The notes beneath the pieces were generated by a model. The model ran no database searches. It saw nothing but the letters and a program-made list of their open reading frames with translations, and was not told the DNA's origin. The position numbers and the translations under genes were made by a program. A DNA stretch of 64,000 nucleotides from Thermasporomyces composti (lineage in GTDB: Bacteria > Actinomycetota > Actinomycetes > Propionibacteriales > Actinopolymorphaceae), in contig NZ_QTUC01000001.1 in the NCBI RefSeq assembly GCF_003386795.1, forward strand, positions 1,736,001 to 1,800,000, read 5' to 3'. Below, piece by piece: positions 8,602 to 18,208 of the stretch; positions within the stretch are counted from its first letter, which is position 1; each line of letters starts with the position of its first letter.

Positions 8602-9689
8602 TGGCCAAGGTGATGGTGACGGCCGGGACTCACGCGGGAACGCGACGCCTGGATCGGGTACGCCTCCATCGCCTCATCCCACCGGCGCTCCTCGTCGGCT
8701 GCCTCGCGCTCAGCGCCGTGACCTTGGGTGTCCTCGGTGACGCGCACATCGCCGCCGCAGTCGTCGTCGGCCTGGTCGCGTACGCCGTCGTGCTCGTGGC
8801 CCTCTCAGCGCTCGTCGAGGGTCGCCGACGGGCTGTGGACCGGCTCGTCACCACGCTGGTCTACGGCGCGTTCGGGCTCGCCCTCGTGCCGCTCGTCTCG
8901 CTCCTCGCGACGGTCGTCGTCAACGGGCTCGAACGGTTCGACCTGTACTTCCTCACCTACACGATGCGTGGTGTCTTCGGGGGCATGGACGCCGGCGGCG
9001 CGTACCACGCGATCGTCGGCACCCTCCTCATCACCGGCTTCGCCGCCGTCATCTCGGTGCCGATCGGCCTGCTCGCCGCCATTTATCTCGTGGAGTACGG
9101 CACCGGCCGCCTCTCCCGCGCGATCAGGTTCTTCGTCGACGTCATGACCGGTATCCCGTCGATCGTCGCCGGCCTGTTCGCCTACGCGGCGTTCGCGACC
9201 GTGTTCGGTCCCGGCATCCGGTTGGGCGTGATCGGCTCGGTCGCACTGTCCGTCCTCATGACTCCCGTCGTCATCCGTTCCTGCGAGGAGATGTTGACCT
9301 TGGTGCCGAACGACCTGCGGGAGGCGTCCTACGCGCTCGGTGTTCCGAAATGGTTGACGATCCTCAAGGTGGTGCTGCCGACCGCGACGGCCGGCATCGC
9401 CACCGGTGTCATGCTCGCCATCGCCCGCGTCATCGGCGAGGCTGCACCGCTCCTCCTCGTGACCGGCGTGGTGAGCTCCGCCAACTACAACCTGTTCGAC
9501 GGGCGCATGATGAGCCTCCCCGTCTTCGTCTTCCGCTCCTACAGCCAGGGGTTGGCGCCGAGCGGGATCACCACGGTCAACTACGAGCGCGCGTGGGCCG
9601 CGGCTCTCACGCTCATCCTCATCGTCATGGCGCTCAACCTCGTCGGGCGCCTCATCCCTCGACTCTTCGTTCCCGGCGGTCGGCGCTGA
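8601..9689 (+). CDS. pstA: Phosphate ABC transporter permease PstA
   Basis: This is the second permease subunit of the high-affinity phosphate transporter, 362 residues. Two or three extra hydrophobic segments near the N-terminus (residues 25-100) precede the canonical MetI-like permease domain. The EAA loop reads REASYALGVPKWLTILKVVL. Its ATG overlaps the pstC stop by one base. The reading frame is open far upstream, but that extension runs through pstC and is not real. Confidence 0.94.
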   Translation: MAKVMVTAGTHAGTRRLDRVRLHRLIPPALLVGCLALSAVTLGVLGDAHIAAAVVVGLVAYAVVLVALSALVEGRRRAVDRLVTTLVYGAFGLALVPLVSLLATVVVNGLERFDLYFLTYTMRGVFGGMDAGGAYHAIVGTLLITGFAAVISVPIGLLAAIYLVEYGTGRLSRAIRFFVDVMTGIPSIVAGLFAYAAFATVFGPGIRLGVIGSVALSVLMTPVVIRSCEEMLTLVPNDLREASYALGVPKWLTILKVVLPTATAGIATGVMLAIARVIGEAAPLLLVTGVVSSANYNLFDGRMMSLPVFVFRSYSQGLAPSGITTVNYERAWAAALTLILIVMALNLVGRLIPRLFVPGGRR

Positions 9690-9728
9690 CCGACAGGCGC
9701 GCACGCCAGTTCGCAGTGAAGGAGTCCC

Positions 9729-10508
9729 ATGGCCAAGCGCATCGACGTCCGTGGTGTGAACGCCTACTACGGCGACGTCGTCGCCGTCCGCGACATCACG
9801 ATGCGAATCGAGCCGTGCTCGGTCACCGCTTTGATCGGACCGTCCGGATGCGGCAAGTCGACGTTCCTCCGCACGCTGAACCGCATGCACGAGGTCGTCC
9901 CAGGCGCTTGGGTGGAAGGCACCGTCCTGTTGGACGACGTTGACCTCTACGCGCCCGAGGTCGACCCCGTGGAGGTGCGACGCCAGGTCGGCATGGTCTT
10001 CCAGCGACCGAACCCGTTCCCCACCATGTCGATCTACGACAACGTGCTGGCCGGCTTCCGGCTCAACAACCGACGGCTCCGCAAGAGCGAGGCCGACGAG
10101 ATCGTCGAACGATCCCTGCGGCAGGTGCATCTCTGGGACGAGGTGGAGCGGCGGCTCACCAAGTCGGGATCGTCGCTGTCGGGCGGCCAGCAGCAGCGCC
10201 TGTGCATCGCGCGGGCGATCGCCGTCGAGCCCGAGGTGCTGCTCATGGACGAGCCTTGCTCCGCGCTCGACCCGATCTCGACGCTGGCGATCGAAGACCT
10301 CATCAGTCAGCTCAAGGAGCGCTACACGATCGTCATCGTGACCCACAACATGCAGCAGGCGGAGCGGGTGTCCGACACCACCGCGTTCTTCAACGTCGCG
10401 GGACAAGGCGAGCCGGGTCACCTGGTCGAGATCGACGAGACGAAGAAGATCTTCAGCAATCCCGCGAACCCGTCCACGGAGGCCTACATCAACGGCAGGT
10501 TCGGCTGA
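9729..10508 (+). CDS. pstB: Phosphate ABC transporter ATPase PstB
   Basis: This is the cytoplasmic ATPase that powers PstCA. The 259-residue protein has the Walker A motif GPSGCGKST (residues 37-45), the ABC signature LSGGQQQRL, Walker B VLLMDEP and the switch His in VTHNMQQ. The PstB-specific stretch [18 protein letters not shown] is present. It sits 39 nt after pstA. No phoU follows directly; the only PhoU-like protein here belongs to the separate pit pair. Confidence 0.96.
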   Translation: MAKRIDVRGVNAYYGDVVAVRDITMRIEPCSVTALIGPSGCGKSTFLRTLNRMHEVVPGAWVEGTVLLDDVDLYAPEVDPVEVRRQVGMVFQRPNPFPTMSIYDNVLAGFRLNNRRLRKSEADEIVERSLRQVHLWDEVERRLTKSGSSLSGGQQQRLCIARAIAVEPEVLLMDEPCSALDPISTLAIEDLISQLKERYTIVIVTHNMQQAERVSDTTAFFNVAGQGEPGHLVEIDETKKIFSNPANPSTEAYINGRFG

Positions 10509-10611
10509 CCTTCGTCAGGCCCTCCGGCGGATCGATCCGTTCCACACCGGGCTGTTCTCGCATCGACCCGCGACAAGCGCGGCCGCGAGCTGGTGCGAGA
10601 TGCCTCGCCCG

Positions 10612-11988
10612 TCACAGACTCGAGGTGGCATGGGCGATCCTGTTCCCGGCGGCGTCGTAGGCCGTCACGCCCTTCAGCTCGGCTGGCTCGTCGAGCCACA
10701 CACCGCAGTAGCGCGACTCGTCCGGTAGGACCGCCTCACCAAGCGGCACGTCGATCTCGTGACCGTCCCGCGTCGTCGCCACGACCTTCGCGACATCGGC
10801 GTGGACGTGTGCGACCACGAGCTCGCCGTCCTCGAAGCCGCTCCGCCTGATCAGGATCTGGTCTCGTCTCACCTTCCCGACCGGTGCGGCGTCACCGCCG
10901 ATGTCACCGTCATCCACGTGATGGATGTGCACGGTCTCCCACCCGTCCCTGATCCCTACGGCCCAGCGCACCTTTCCGGCGCGGCCGGACGCGGCGAGCT
11001 TCTCGCCCGGCGCGAGGAGAGTCGCGGGCGGGCTGGTGAGAAGGGAGTCTTTGAGCTCCCACGCCTTGCCGACCGATACTTCCGCCAAGGACCTGATGAA
11101 CGCGTCGACGGTCGCACGACGAACGCCTCGGGCCTCGACGGCGACGAGGACATCGCCCTCCCGCCAGGTGAGAACGTGGAGATCTCGATCGGAGTGAACG
11201 GCGCCGGGGCCGCCGCGGATGTGCTGGAACTCCCCACCGACCTGCACTCGGGTCAGGAGTGACAGCGTGTCGCTGGCGTCCGTCACCCGCATGCCGATGC
11301 GTGCCGAAGGTCGGTGTCGCTTCCACTCGTAGATGTCCGCGCTCACCGTGTGGACGTCGGAGGAGCTTCTCCACACCCGTCCGCTCGCCAGCCGCGTCAT
11401 TCCCGCGGGCAGGACGTCGGCTGGGATCTCGAGTGGCTCGTGGGGAACCCCGATGGCACCCTCGGGCGGGTCGAGTGCGTCCGCTGCCCGGGCGACCAGC
11501 TCAGGCGCGACGTTGCGGCCCATGACCCCGACGCACTCTTCGGTGAAATCCTTCGTCGGGATCTCCCAGCTCACCCAGAGCTCGCCGGAGCACACCACCA
11601 CAGGACCACGCGTCGAGCGAGCATCCGTCGGGTCACGTGGCTTTGACCCGCAACCAAGATCTGCCCAATCCTCGCCCCAATCCCTGCCAACGACCAGAAG
11701 TGGGCCAGTCGCGGGGTCCTCAAGGTCCGGGTCGCCGTACAAGGTCAAGAGCCGGCCAGCGTCGTCGCTGAGCGAACCCTCGTCGGCTGACGCGAGCTGG
11801 ACCCTGGCGATGTGGAAGCCCGGAGGCGACTCGGACGGCAGCAGCGTGGTATCGCGGGCGGTTGGCGTGCGGCTCGCGGTTGGCGCCTCCTCCGGAGCGT
11901 CGCGCGAGGAGGGGGAACCGCAGCCGAGAGTGAGGGTCAGCAGTCCCACGGACACAAGGGCAATCGTCCGAGCCCGAGTGGCCTGCAT
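10612..11988 (-). CDS. Putative lipoprotein of unknown function
   Basis: I do not recognise the family. The 458-residue product starts with a lipoprotein signal, RTIALVSVGLLTLTLGCGSP, with the lipobox LGCG, then a Ser/Thr/Pro-rich linker (residues 25-50). The rest is a soluble extracytoplasmic domain with many charged and beta-prone segments and four later cysteines (GCGSKP, VVCSGE, EECVG, YCGVWL). The start is placed at ATG 11988 because the frame beyond it lacks any signal or coding character. It converges on pstB from the other strand, with no shared promoter. A link to phosphate metabolism would rest on position alone. Confidence 0.7.
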   Translation of the reverse strand: MQATRARTIALVSVGLLTLTLGCGSPSSRDAPEEAPTASRTPTARDTTLLPSESPPGFHIARVQLASADEGSLSDDAGRLLTLYGDPDLEDPATGPLLVVGRDWGEDWADLGCGSKPRDPTDARSTRGPVVVCSGELWVSWEIPTKDFTEECVGVMGRNVAPELVARAADALDPPEGAIGVPHEPLEIPADVLPAGMTRLASGRVWRSSSDVHTVSADIYEWKRHRPSARIGMRVTDASDTLSLLTRVQVGGEFQHIRGGPGAVHSDRDLHVLTWREGDVLVAVEARGVRRATVDAFIRSLAEVSVGKAWELKDSLLTSPPATLLAPGEKLAASGRAGKVRWAVGIRDGWETVHIHHVDDGDIGGDAAPVGKVRRDQILIRRSGFEDGELVVAHVHADVAKVVATTRDGHEIDVPLGEAVLPDESRYCGVWLDEPAELKGVTAYDAAGNRIAHATSSL

Positions 11989-12233
11989 GACTGCCCCCAA
12001 GCGACCGACACGTAGCGCTGTACCGGGCACTGTAGTCAAGGAGGCGCACGCCGGGCGCCTCCTTCGCCGCGGTTCCGCCACACCGGTTTCCCGCACGGCG
12101 GAGGAGGCGCGCAGCGTCGGCATCGATCGAGGTCATCCTCCGCGTCCTCGCTGCCGGGTCGTTGGGGTCCGCCGTCCTGCTCGGTGCGTTCGGCCGGTGA
12201 CGGCCGCAGAGGTGGAGCGCGCCCAGCGGTCGG

Positions 12234-13241
12234 TCACGGCAGGACCAGCGCGGACACCCAGTACATCCCGGCCGCCACAGCCGCGGCCATCGGGATGGTG
12301 AGCACCCAGGCGAGGACGATGTTGCCGGCGACGCCCCAGCGGACCGCGGACAGGCGCCGCGTGGCCCCGACTCCCATGATCGCGGCGCTGATCGTGTGGG
12401 TTGTGGAGACCGGCGCGTGCAACCCGATCGCCATCACGTACAGGACGGAGGACGCGGTGAGCTCGGCGGCGACGCCACGCGCCGGATCGAGCTTGATGAC
12501 CCGTCGGCCGAGCGTCCGCATGATCCGCCAGCCGCCGGAGTAGGTGCCGAGCGCGATGGCGATGGCCGCCGCCAGCTTGACCCACAGCGGAACGTCGCTT
12601 CCCTCGTGCAGCCCTGCGGTCACCAGGGCGAGCACGATGACGCCCATCGTCTTCTGCGCGTCCTGCAGGCCGTGCCCGAAGGCCATCGCCGCGGCCGACA
12701 CCGACTGACCCGCCCGAAAGCCGCGGTTGACCTTGTACGGCCTGGCCCGCCGGAAGATCCACAGCAGCGCCACCATGACCGCGTACGCCAGGCAGAAGCC
12801 GATCAACGGCGACAGGACCATGGGGATGGCGACCTTGCTGATGATGACCGACCAGTGGACGGTCACCGAGGCGGCGAGCCCGGCACCGATGAGCCCACCG
12901 ATGAGCGCGTGGGAGGAGGAGGACGGCAGGCCCAGACGCCAGGTGATGAGGTTCCAGGTGATGGCACCGATGAGCCCGGAGAAGACGACCGTCATGCCGT
13001 GCGCGTCCACGCTCGGCGTGATGATCCCGCTCCCGATCGTGCTGGCGACGCCCTCGGAGATGAGGGCTCCGAGCAAGTTCATGACGGCGGCGAGGAACAA
13101 CGCCGTCCGTGGGGTCAAGGCTCGGGTGGACACCGAGGTCGCGATGGCGTTGGCCGCGTCGTGGAACCCGTTTGTGTAGTCGAAGATGAGAGCGATCATG
13201 ACGACCGCGACGACAAGGGCGAGCTCCATCGGGTCGGTCAC
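12234..13241 (-). CDS. pit: Low-affinity inorganic phosphate transporter (PiT family)
   Basis: This is a proton- or metal-phosphate symporter of 335 residues with about ten membrane segments. The two PiT signature repeats are visible: FDYTNGFHDAANAIATSVST near the N-terminus and SGGWRIMRTLGRRVIKLDP with VSTTHTISAAIMGVGA in the C-terminal half. The GTG start overlaps the stop of the upstream PhoU-like gene in a 4-nt GTGA, so the two are co-translated. With pstSCAB close by, the cell has both high- and low-affinity phosphate uptake. Confidence 0.93.
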   Translation of the reverse strand: MTDPMELALVVAVVMIALIFDYTNGFHDAANAIATSVSTRALTPRTALFLAAVMNLLGALISEGVASTIGSGIITPSVDAHGMTVVFSGLIGAITWNLITWRLGLPSSSSHALIGGLIGAGLAASVTVHWSVIISKVAIPMVLSPLIGFCLAYAVMVALLWIFRRARPYKVNRGFRAGQSVSAAAMAFGHGLQDAQKTMGVIVLALVTAGLHEGSDVPLWVKLAAAIAIALGTYSGGWRIMRTLGRRVIKLDPARGVAAELTASSVLYVMAIGLHAPVSTTHTISAAIMGVGATRRLSAVRWGVAGNIVLAWVLTIPMAAAVAAGMYWVSALVLP

Positions 13242-13855
13242 GACTCCTTGACGGCGATCTGCTCGACCGTGTTGGCCACCCTCTCGAAGGAGTCGACGGC
13301 GTACTCCAGCTGCTCGACGACGTCCTTGAGCTTGAGGACGGTGAGGGCGTCGTACGCGCCACTGAAGAGCTTGGCGAGCATCCGCCGATGGATCTGGTCG
13401 CCGAGGTTCTCCAGCCGGTTGACCTCGATCCAGTACTCCTCGAGGTCGTGCATGGTCCGCAGCCGCGGCATCGCCTGGGCGGTGAGATCGGCCGCCCGCT
13501 GGAGCACCTCGACCTGCTCCTCGATCCCCTCCGGGAGGCTGAGGAGGTCGTAGAGGCTCACCGACTCCACGGCCGCTTCCATGTAGTCCATGACGTCGTC
13601 GAGGCCGGCGGCGAGCCGGTAGATGTCCTCGCGGTCGAACGGTGTGACGAACGTGCTGTTGACCCGTCGGATGATCTCGTGGGTCGCCTCGTCGCAGCGA
13701 TGCTCGGCATCCTTCATCAGCTGCGCTGTGGCGGCACGATCATTAGACTCGGCGAGCATCTCCGCGAGGAGCCGAGCTCCTTCGACGAGGTAGCCGGCCT
13801 GTTTGGCGAACAGATCGTAGAACGTCGTGTCGACCGGGGTGAGTCGGAAGCGCAC
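13238..13855 (-). CDS. PhoU-like protein (DUF47), partner of Pit
   Basis: This 205-residue all-helical protein is of the DUF47/PhoU-like family (FYDLFAKQAGYLVEGARLLAE at the N-terminus; AEHRCDEATHEIIRRV in the first helical bundle, with acidic metal-binding motifs). Such proteins are encoded next to pit genes and are thought to modulate the transporter. It starts with GTG seven bases after AGGAG and is coupled to pit through a 4-nt overlap. Confidence 0.9.
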   Translation of the reverse strand: MRFRLTPVDTTFYDLFAKQAGYLVEGARLLAEMLAESNDRAATAQLMKDAEHRCDEATHEIIRRVNSTFVTPFDREDIYRLAAGLDDVMDYMEAAVESVSLYDLLSLPEGIEEQVEVLQRAADLTAQAMPRLRTMHDLEEYWIEVNRLENLGDQIHRRMLAKLFSGAYDALTVLKLKDVVEQLEYAVDSFERVANTVEQIAVKES

Positions 13856-13998
13856 AGCGAGCTCCTGTCGATCACTGGTCTGCGGGACGCCGGAGCCATG
13901 CTAGGGGGCCCGGCCTGGCAGCCTTTCGGCCCGCCCTCTCCACTGAGCGGCGCCTCATAGCGGCCGAATCGCGGACATCTGGGCGGAAGACTCCTTCG

Positions 13999-14325
13999 TC
14001 AACGGTGCGTCAGCACCGCCAGCAGGTCGCAGACACCGACGACCACGACCAGCACGACGGCACAGACAGTGAACCTCCCGCGGGCGAGAAGTGCCACAGC
14101 GGGCCCACCTCTGAGCCTTCGGTATGTACGACTGGTGACAACCCAAGCCGGCACCGTGACGGCCACGAGGAGGACACCCGCCACGAGTGCCCACGTTCCG
14201 GTCAGCCCTGAGACGCGGACGAGCAACGCGCCGTTGATCGCGAGCGCGAGCAACGTCCGGCGCCACGCCAGCGCGGTTCGCTCAAGCTGGTCGGCACGCT
14301 CGTGGAGCATGCCGTCACCGTCCAC
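13999..14325 (-). CDS. DUF202 small membrane protein
   Basis: This 108-residue protein carries the DUF202 signature, a polar N-terminus with ERTALAWRRTLLALAINGAL followed by three hydrophobic segments. The function of the family is not established. It is the second of two DUF202 genes in a row, 56 nt after the first; adjacent pairs are common in actinobacteria. It starts at GTG. Confidence 0.8.
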   Translation of the reverse strand: MDGDGMLHERADQLERTALAWRRTLLALAINGALLVRVSGLTGTWALVAGVLLVAVTVPAWVVTSRTYRRLRGGPAVALLARGRFTVCAVVLVVVVGVCDLLAVLTHR

Positions 14326-14381
14326 CGACGTTCACCTCGCCCCCTTCTCCGTGGCCCACGCCCAGGCCCGCCAGCCGTGTC

Positions 14382-14723
14382 TCACGACAGCGCGATGAGG
14401 GCCACGGCGATCACCGAGACCACGAACGTCGTGGCGGCGAGCCCGAGCGGCATCGAGGTGGCCGGCAGCGGCTCTCCCCGGCGCATCGCCTGGACGTTGG
14501 CCCGCCACCGCAGGTAGGCGCCGACGGACAGCACGATCCCCGCGAGCGTGAGGATCGCCCCGACCGCGCGAACCGAGGCCTCCCCTACGGTCGTCAGGAA
14601 CTGCACCGCGGCGACGCCGGCGGCGTCGAACGCCAGGGCGGTGCGGATGTAGGCGAGGAAGGTCCGCTCGTTGGCCAGCGTGAAGCGGTAGTCGGGCTCG
14701 ACCTCTGGACCCTGCTCTGCCAC
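14382..14723 (-). CDS. DUF202 membrane protein, YidH-like
   Basis: This 113-residue protein with three membrane segments begins MAEQGPEVEPDYRFTLANER, then TFLAYIRTALAFDAAG, the YidH/DUF202 signature. The GTG start at 14723 has GGGAGG eight bases upstream and homology begins there; a longer in-frame option starts at 14750. It pairs with the DUF202 gene downstream. No biochemical role is known for the family. Confidence 0.82.
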   Translation of the reverse strand: MAEQGPEVEPDYRFTLANERTFLAYIRTALAFDAAGVAAVQFLTTVGEASVRAVGAILTLAGIVLSVGAYLRWRANVQAMRRGEPLPATSMPLGLAATTFVVSVIAVALIALS

Positions 14724-14845
14724 AGCCCCATCCTCCCGCCCCGGCCTCATGGTGACCAAAGGATGGCGCGACCAGGGCGAAACGCCCCACTCCGACGCTA
14801 GAGTCATCGGGCACGCCCACGTCGGAGGTCAGCAGGGAGTCGTCC

Positions 14846-16174
14846 ATGGGAGCGGAGCTCACGCCCAGCGAGCTAGAGCTATTCCGGAAAGGCTTCGCCG
14901 CCAACCCCACCTACCGCCTGGTCCAGAACGCCGTCACGCAGACGTCGATCGACGACCTGGCTCTCGACCGGGAGATCGTCTGCCGAACCGACAGGTCCGT
15001 CTCGCACCTGCTGGATGACTGGACCGTCACCAACCAGATGCGCAGCGGGAGATGCTGGCTCTTCGCCGGCCTGAACCTGCTCCGCGTCGGGGCGATGCGA
15101 CGGATGAACCTCAAATCGTTCGAGTTCTCCCAAAACTACCTGCTGTTCTGGGACAAACTGGAGCGGGCCAACTACTTCCTCGAGGCGATCATCGACACCG
15201 CCGACCGCGACCTCGACGACCGCACCGTGGCGTACCTGTTGAAGGAGGTCGCCAACGACGGCGGCCAGTGGAACATGTTCGCCGCGCTGGTGAAGAAGCA
15301 CGGTCTCGTGCCCAAGACCGTCATGCCCGAGACCCAGAGCTCGTCGGCCACCGCACGCATGAACGAGGTGCTGCGGAGGATCCTGCGCCAGGGCGCCCGC
15401 GACGTACGGGCGCTGCGCGAGGCCGGACCCGAGGCGATGCGCGCGCGAAAGCGGGAGATCCTCGAGGTCGTCCACCGGGTCCTCTGCATCCACCTCGGCA
15501 CCCCACCGGAGCGCTTCGACTGGCAGTGGGTCGACAAGGACCGCGCGTTCCACCGGGACGGTGAGCTGACCCCGCAGGAGTTCGCGGAGCGCTACGTCAC
15601 CATCCCCCTCGACGACTACGTCTGCCTCGTCCACGACCCGCGCGAGTCCAGCCCGGTGGGCCGCACCTTCACCGTCGACCGGCTCGGCAACGTGGTGGGC
15701 GCGCCGCCCGTCATCTACCTGAACGTCGAGATCGACCTCATGAAGCGCCTCGCCATGCGGACCATCATGGACGGGGAGCCGGTGTGGTTCGGCTGCGACG
15801 TCGGGAAGATGATGCGGCGCGACATCGGCATCTGGGACGCCAAGCTGTACGACCTGGAGCCGCTCTACGACACGACGTTCGACCTCACCAAGGCCGAACG
15901 GCTCCTCTACGGGGAGTCGGCGATGACCCACGCGATGCTCTTCACCGGTGTCGACGTGGTCGACGACACCCCGCGACGCTGGCGAGTGGAGAACAGCTGG
16001 GGCGACAAGGACGCCGACCAGGGCTTCTACACGATGAACGACTCGTGGTTCGACGAGTACGTCTTCGAGATCGCCGTCCGGCGCGACCTGCTGCCGGCGG
16101 AGCTGCGCGCCGCCCTGGACGAGGAGCCGATCGTGCTGCCCGCGTGGGACCCGATGGGCGCCCTCGCCCACTGA
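14846..16174 (+). CDS. pepC: Aminopeptidase C / bleomycin hydrolase (peptidase C1B)
   Basis: This cytosolic cysteine aminopeptidase of 442 residues matches the family length. The catalytic residues are visible: Gln64 and Cys70 in NQMRSGRCWLFAG, His362 in AMTHAMLFTG and Asn383 in WRVENSWGDKD. The family usually forms hexamers with the active sites inside. There is no signal peptide. Bleomycin hydrolases can give resistance to bleomycin-type glycopeptides, but the usual role is peptide turnover. It is divergent from the DUF202 pair and 36 nt upstream of the EamA transporter. Confidence 0.93.
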   Translation: MGAELTPSELELFRKGFAANPTYRLVQNAVTQTSIDDLALDREIVCRTDRSVSHLLDDWTVTNQMRSGRCWLFAGLNLLRVGAMRRMNLKSFEFSQNYLLFWDKLERANYFLEAIIDTADRDLDDRTVAYLLKEVANDGGQWNMFAALVKKHGLVPKTVMPETQSSSATARMNEVLRRILRQGARDVRALREAGPEAMRARKREILEVVHRVLCIHLGTPPERFDWQWVDKDRAFHRDGELTPQEFAERYVTIPLDDYVCLVHDPRESSPVGRTFTVDRLGNVVGAPPVIYLNVEIDLMKRLAMRTIMDGEPVWFGCDVGKMMRRDIGIWDAKLYDLEPLYDTTFDLTKAERLLYGESAMTHAMLFTGVDVVDDTPRRWRVENSWGDKDADQGFYTMNDSWFDEYVFEIAVRRDLLPAELRAALDEEPIVLPAWDPMGALAH

Positions 16175-16210
16175 GCTCGTCGGTTCGCTGGGAGTTTCCC
16201 TGGGAGTTCC

Positions 16211-17167
16211 ATGGACACGTCCTCCTCGACGCGAGCGGCGGGCGACCGCACGTGGCTCGTCGCGCTCGCGGCCTCCCTGTGGGGCACCTCGTCGCTGATG
16301 CGGGACCCGCTCAAGGCGGAGTACCCGGCGGCCACCATCGTGTTCTTCGAGCACCTGGTCCTGGTGCTGTGTCTCGCGCCGTGGCTGGTCGGCGCCGTCC
16401 GGGCCCTGCTCGCCGCGAGCCCTCGGGTCAAGGCGGCGGTCCTGGTGATCGGCGCCGGCTCCTCCGCCCTGGCGACCACGCTCTTCACCGCGGCGTTCGC
16501 CTACGGTGACCCGGTCACCCCGCAGGTGCTGCAGAAGCTGCAGCCGCTGTTCGCCATGCTGCTGGCCGCGGTCCTGCTGGGTGAGCGTCTCGCTCGGCGT
16601 TTCGCGTGGTTCGCCGTCCCGGCGTTGGCGGGAGCGTGGTTGCTCGCGTTCGCCGACCCGTTCGCGGTCAGCATCTCCAGTGCGGTCGCGGCCGTGCTGG
16701 CGCTCGGCGCCGCGTTGCTGTGGGGCGCGGGAACGGTCCTGGGCCGGCTGGCCGGGTCGGAGCTGTCACCGGTCCACCTCACCACGCTGCGGTTCGCGGT
16801 CGGCCTTCCGGCAACCGCCCTGATCGCCGCGGCCCAGGGAGTCCCCCTGGCACTCTCACCCGTGACCGGCCGGAATGTCGTCCTGCTGCTCGTCCTGGCG
16901 CTGGTGCCCGGCCTGCTCGCCCTCACGCTGTACTACCGCGGGCTGTCCCGGACGCCCGCGTCGCGGGCGACGTTGGCCGAGCTCGCCTTCCCGGTCACCG
17001 CCGCCGCGGTGGGGGTCGGGGTCCTCGACGCTCACCTCACCTGGAGCCAGTGGCTGGGATTCGTGCTGGTCCTGGCCGCGATCACGGCGCTGAGCCTGCA
17101 CGAGCGGTCGGCCGAGCGTCCGGCCGTGCGGGTGCCCGAGCCGGTCGGTACGAGCGCGTCGGTGTGA
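16211..17167 (+). CDS. EamA/DMT-family transporter
   Basis: This 318-residue protein has ten predicted membrane helices in two EamA repeats, starting LVALAASLWGTSSLMRDPLK. The second repeat starts near residue 160 at LGAALLWGAGTVLGRLAG. Members export metabolites such as amino acids or purines; the substrate cannot be called. It follows pepC by 36 nt on the same strand and may be co-transcribed, which would fit export of amino acids released from peptides, but that is a guess. Confidence 0.85.
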   Translation: MDTSSSTRAAGDRTWLVALAASLWGTSSLMRDPLKAEYPAATIVFFEHLVLVLCLAPWLVGAVRALLAASPRVKAAVLVIGAGSSALATTLFTAAFAYGDPVTPQVLQKLQPLFAMLLAAVLLGERLARRFAWFAVPALAGAWLLAFADPFAVSISSAVAAVLALGAALLWGAGTVLGRLAGSELSPVHLTTLRFAVGLPATALIAAAQGVPLALSPVTGRNVVLLLVLALVPGLLALTLYYRGLSRTPASRATLAELAFPVTAAAVGVGVLDAHLTWSQWLGFVLVLAAITALSLHERSAERPAVRVPEPVGTSASV

Positions 17168-17194
17168 TCGCCGGGGAGGTCGCCCGGCCCGAGG

Positions 17195-18208
17195 TCAGTC
17201 GACTGGGTCGCTCCGCACGGCCGCCCCGAACAGGTCGTCGACACCGGCGAGCTCGCCGCGCACCCCCTGGGCACCGATCAGGCTGACCCGCGAGACCTCG
17301 TCAGGGGTGAGGTACGTCGCCCGGGACTTGCCGTGGACCCGGGCCAGCAGGAGCGCGCCGGTGTGCCGGGCCGCGCTCCTCGCGTCGGTCGCCAGCCCGC
17401 CGGCGGCGGCGTAGGCGTCGACGAACGCCCGCGCACACGCGTGCACGCGTGGCGGCGCGGCGCCGTCCCGCGCTCCGAGATGGACCGCCTTCATCACCAG
17501 GTGGTGGAGCAGGAACGCGACGTCGAAGACGGGATTGCCGGCGTGGGCGACCTCGTGGTCGAGCACCCACACCCGGCTGTCGGCCCCGACGAGGACGTTC
17601 TTGGGTGAGAAGTCGCCGTGCACCAGGCACCGACGCTCGGCGAGCAGCTCGTCCAGGCAGGCGAGCACCGGTCCGGCGAGCTCCGGGCATCGGGCCGCGA
17701 CCGTGCGGTGGTAGGGGTCTCCCCGCAGCTCGACGAACATCCCGAGGTCACCGAACCGCTCCAAGACCTCCGGGTCGTCGCGGGTCGCCGCGTGCCAGGA
17801 ACCAAGGACCCGTCCCAGGGTCTCCCCGACCGCGGGATCGACCGCGCCGCGGAGGAGGGCAGCGCGCCATTCGACCCACGACGGTGGTGCGGCGGCCATC
17901 GTGACGACGAACCGCTTCGGGTCGTAGTCGACCAGGCGGGGCACGTGGTCGGGAGTGAGCGCGCCGAAGAGGCCGAGCACGTTCGCCTCGACACCCGCCC
18001 GTTCCAGCCGGGCCGGCCAGACGTCCGCGACCGAGAGGTATGGCAAGGGCTGCTTGACGACGTACCGCTCGCCTTCGGTCTCGACGAGGAACGTCGCGCT
18101 GCTGACGCCGCCGTCGAGGACCGTCGCCGAGGCCGCCACGTCGGCGCCGAGCACACCGCGGTCGCGGAGGTGCTCCACCGCGGTGTCCGTGGTCAGCGGT
18201 GTCGTCAC
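17195..18208 (-). CDS. Aminoglycoside-phosphotransferase-fold kinase
   Basis: This small-molecule kinase of the APH/choline-kinase fold has 337 residues. It shows a glycine-rich N-lobe (LDGGVSSATFLVET), the ATP Lys in RYVVKQPL, the Brenner motif HGDFSPKNVL with catalytic Asp, and the metal-binding Asp in VWVLDHEVA. The GTG overlaps the upstream dehydrogenase stop as GTGA, so the two products are made together. A phosphorylating enzyme coupled to a polyol-type dehydrogenase suggests catabolism of a sugar or polyol, rather than antibiotic resistance. The substrate is unknown. Confidence 0.8.
   Translation of the reverse strand: MTTPLTTDTAVEHLRDRGVLGADVAASATVLDGGVSSATFLVETEGERYVVKQPLPYLSVADVWPARLERAGVEANVLGLFGALTPDHVPRLVDYDPKRFVVTMAAAPPSWVEWRAALLRGAVDPAVGETLGRVLGSWHAATRDDPEVLERFGDLGMFVELRGDPYHRTVAARCPELAGPVLACLDELLAERRCLVHGDFSPKNVLVGADSRVWVLDHEVAHAGNPVFDVAFLLHHLVMKAVHLGARDGAAPPRVHACARAFVDAYAAAGGLATDARSAARHTGALLLARVHGKSRATYLTPDEVSRVSLIGAQGVRGELAGVDDLFGAAVRSDPVD

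Noticed and set aside
8805-10421. 538-codon open frame on the minus strand across pstA and pstB
   Set aside because: Antisense shadow; the plus-strand pst genes have clear homology, starts and coupling.
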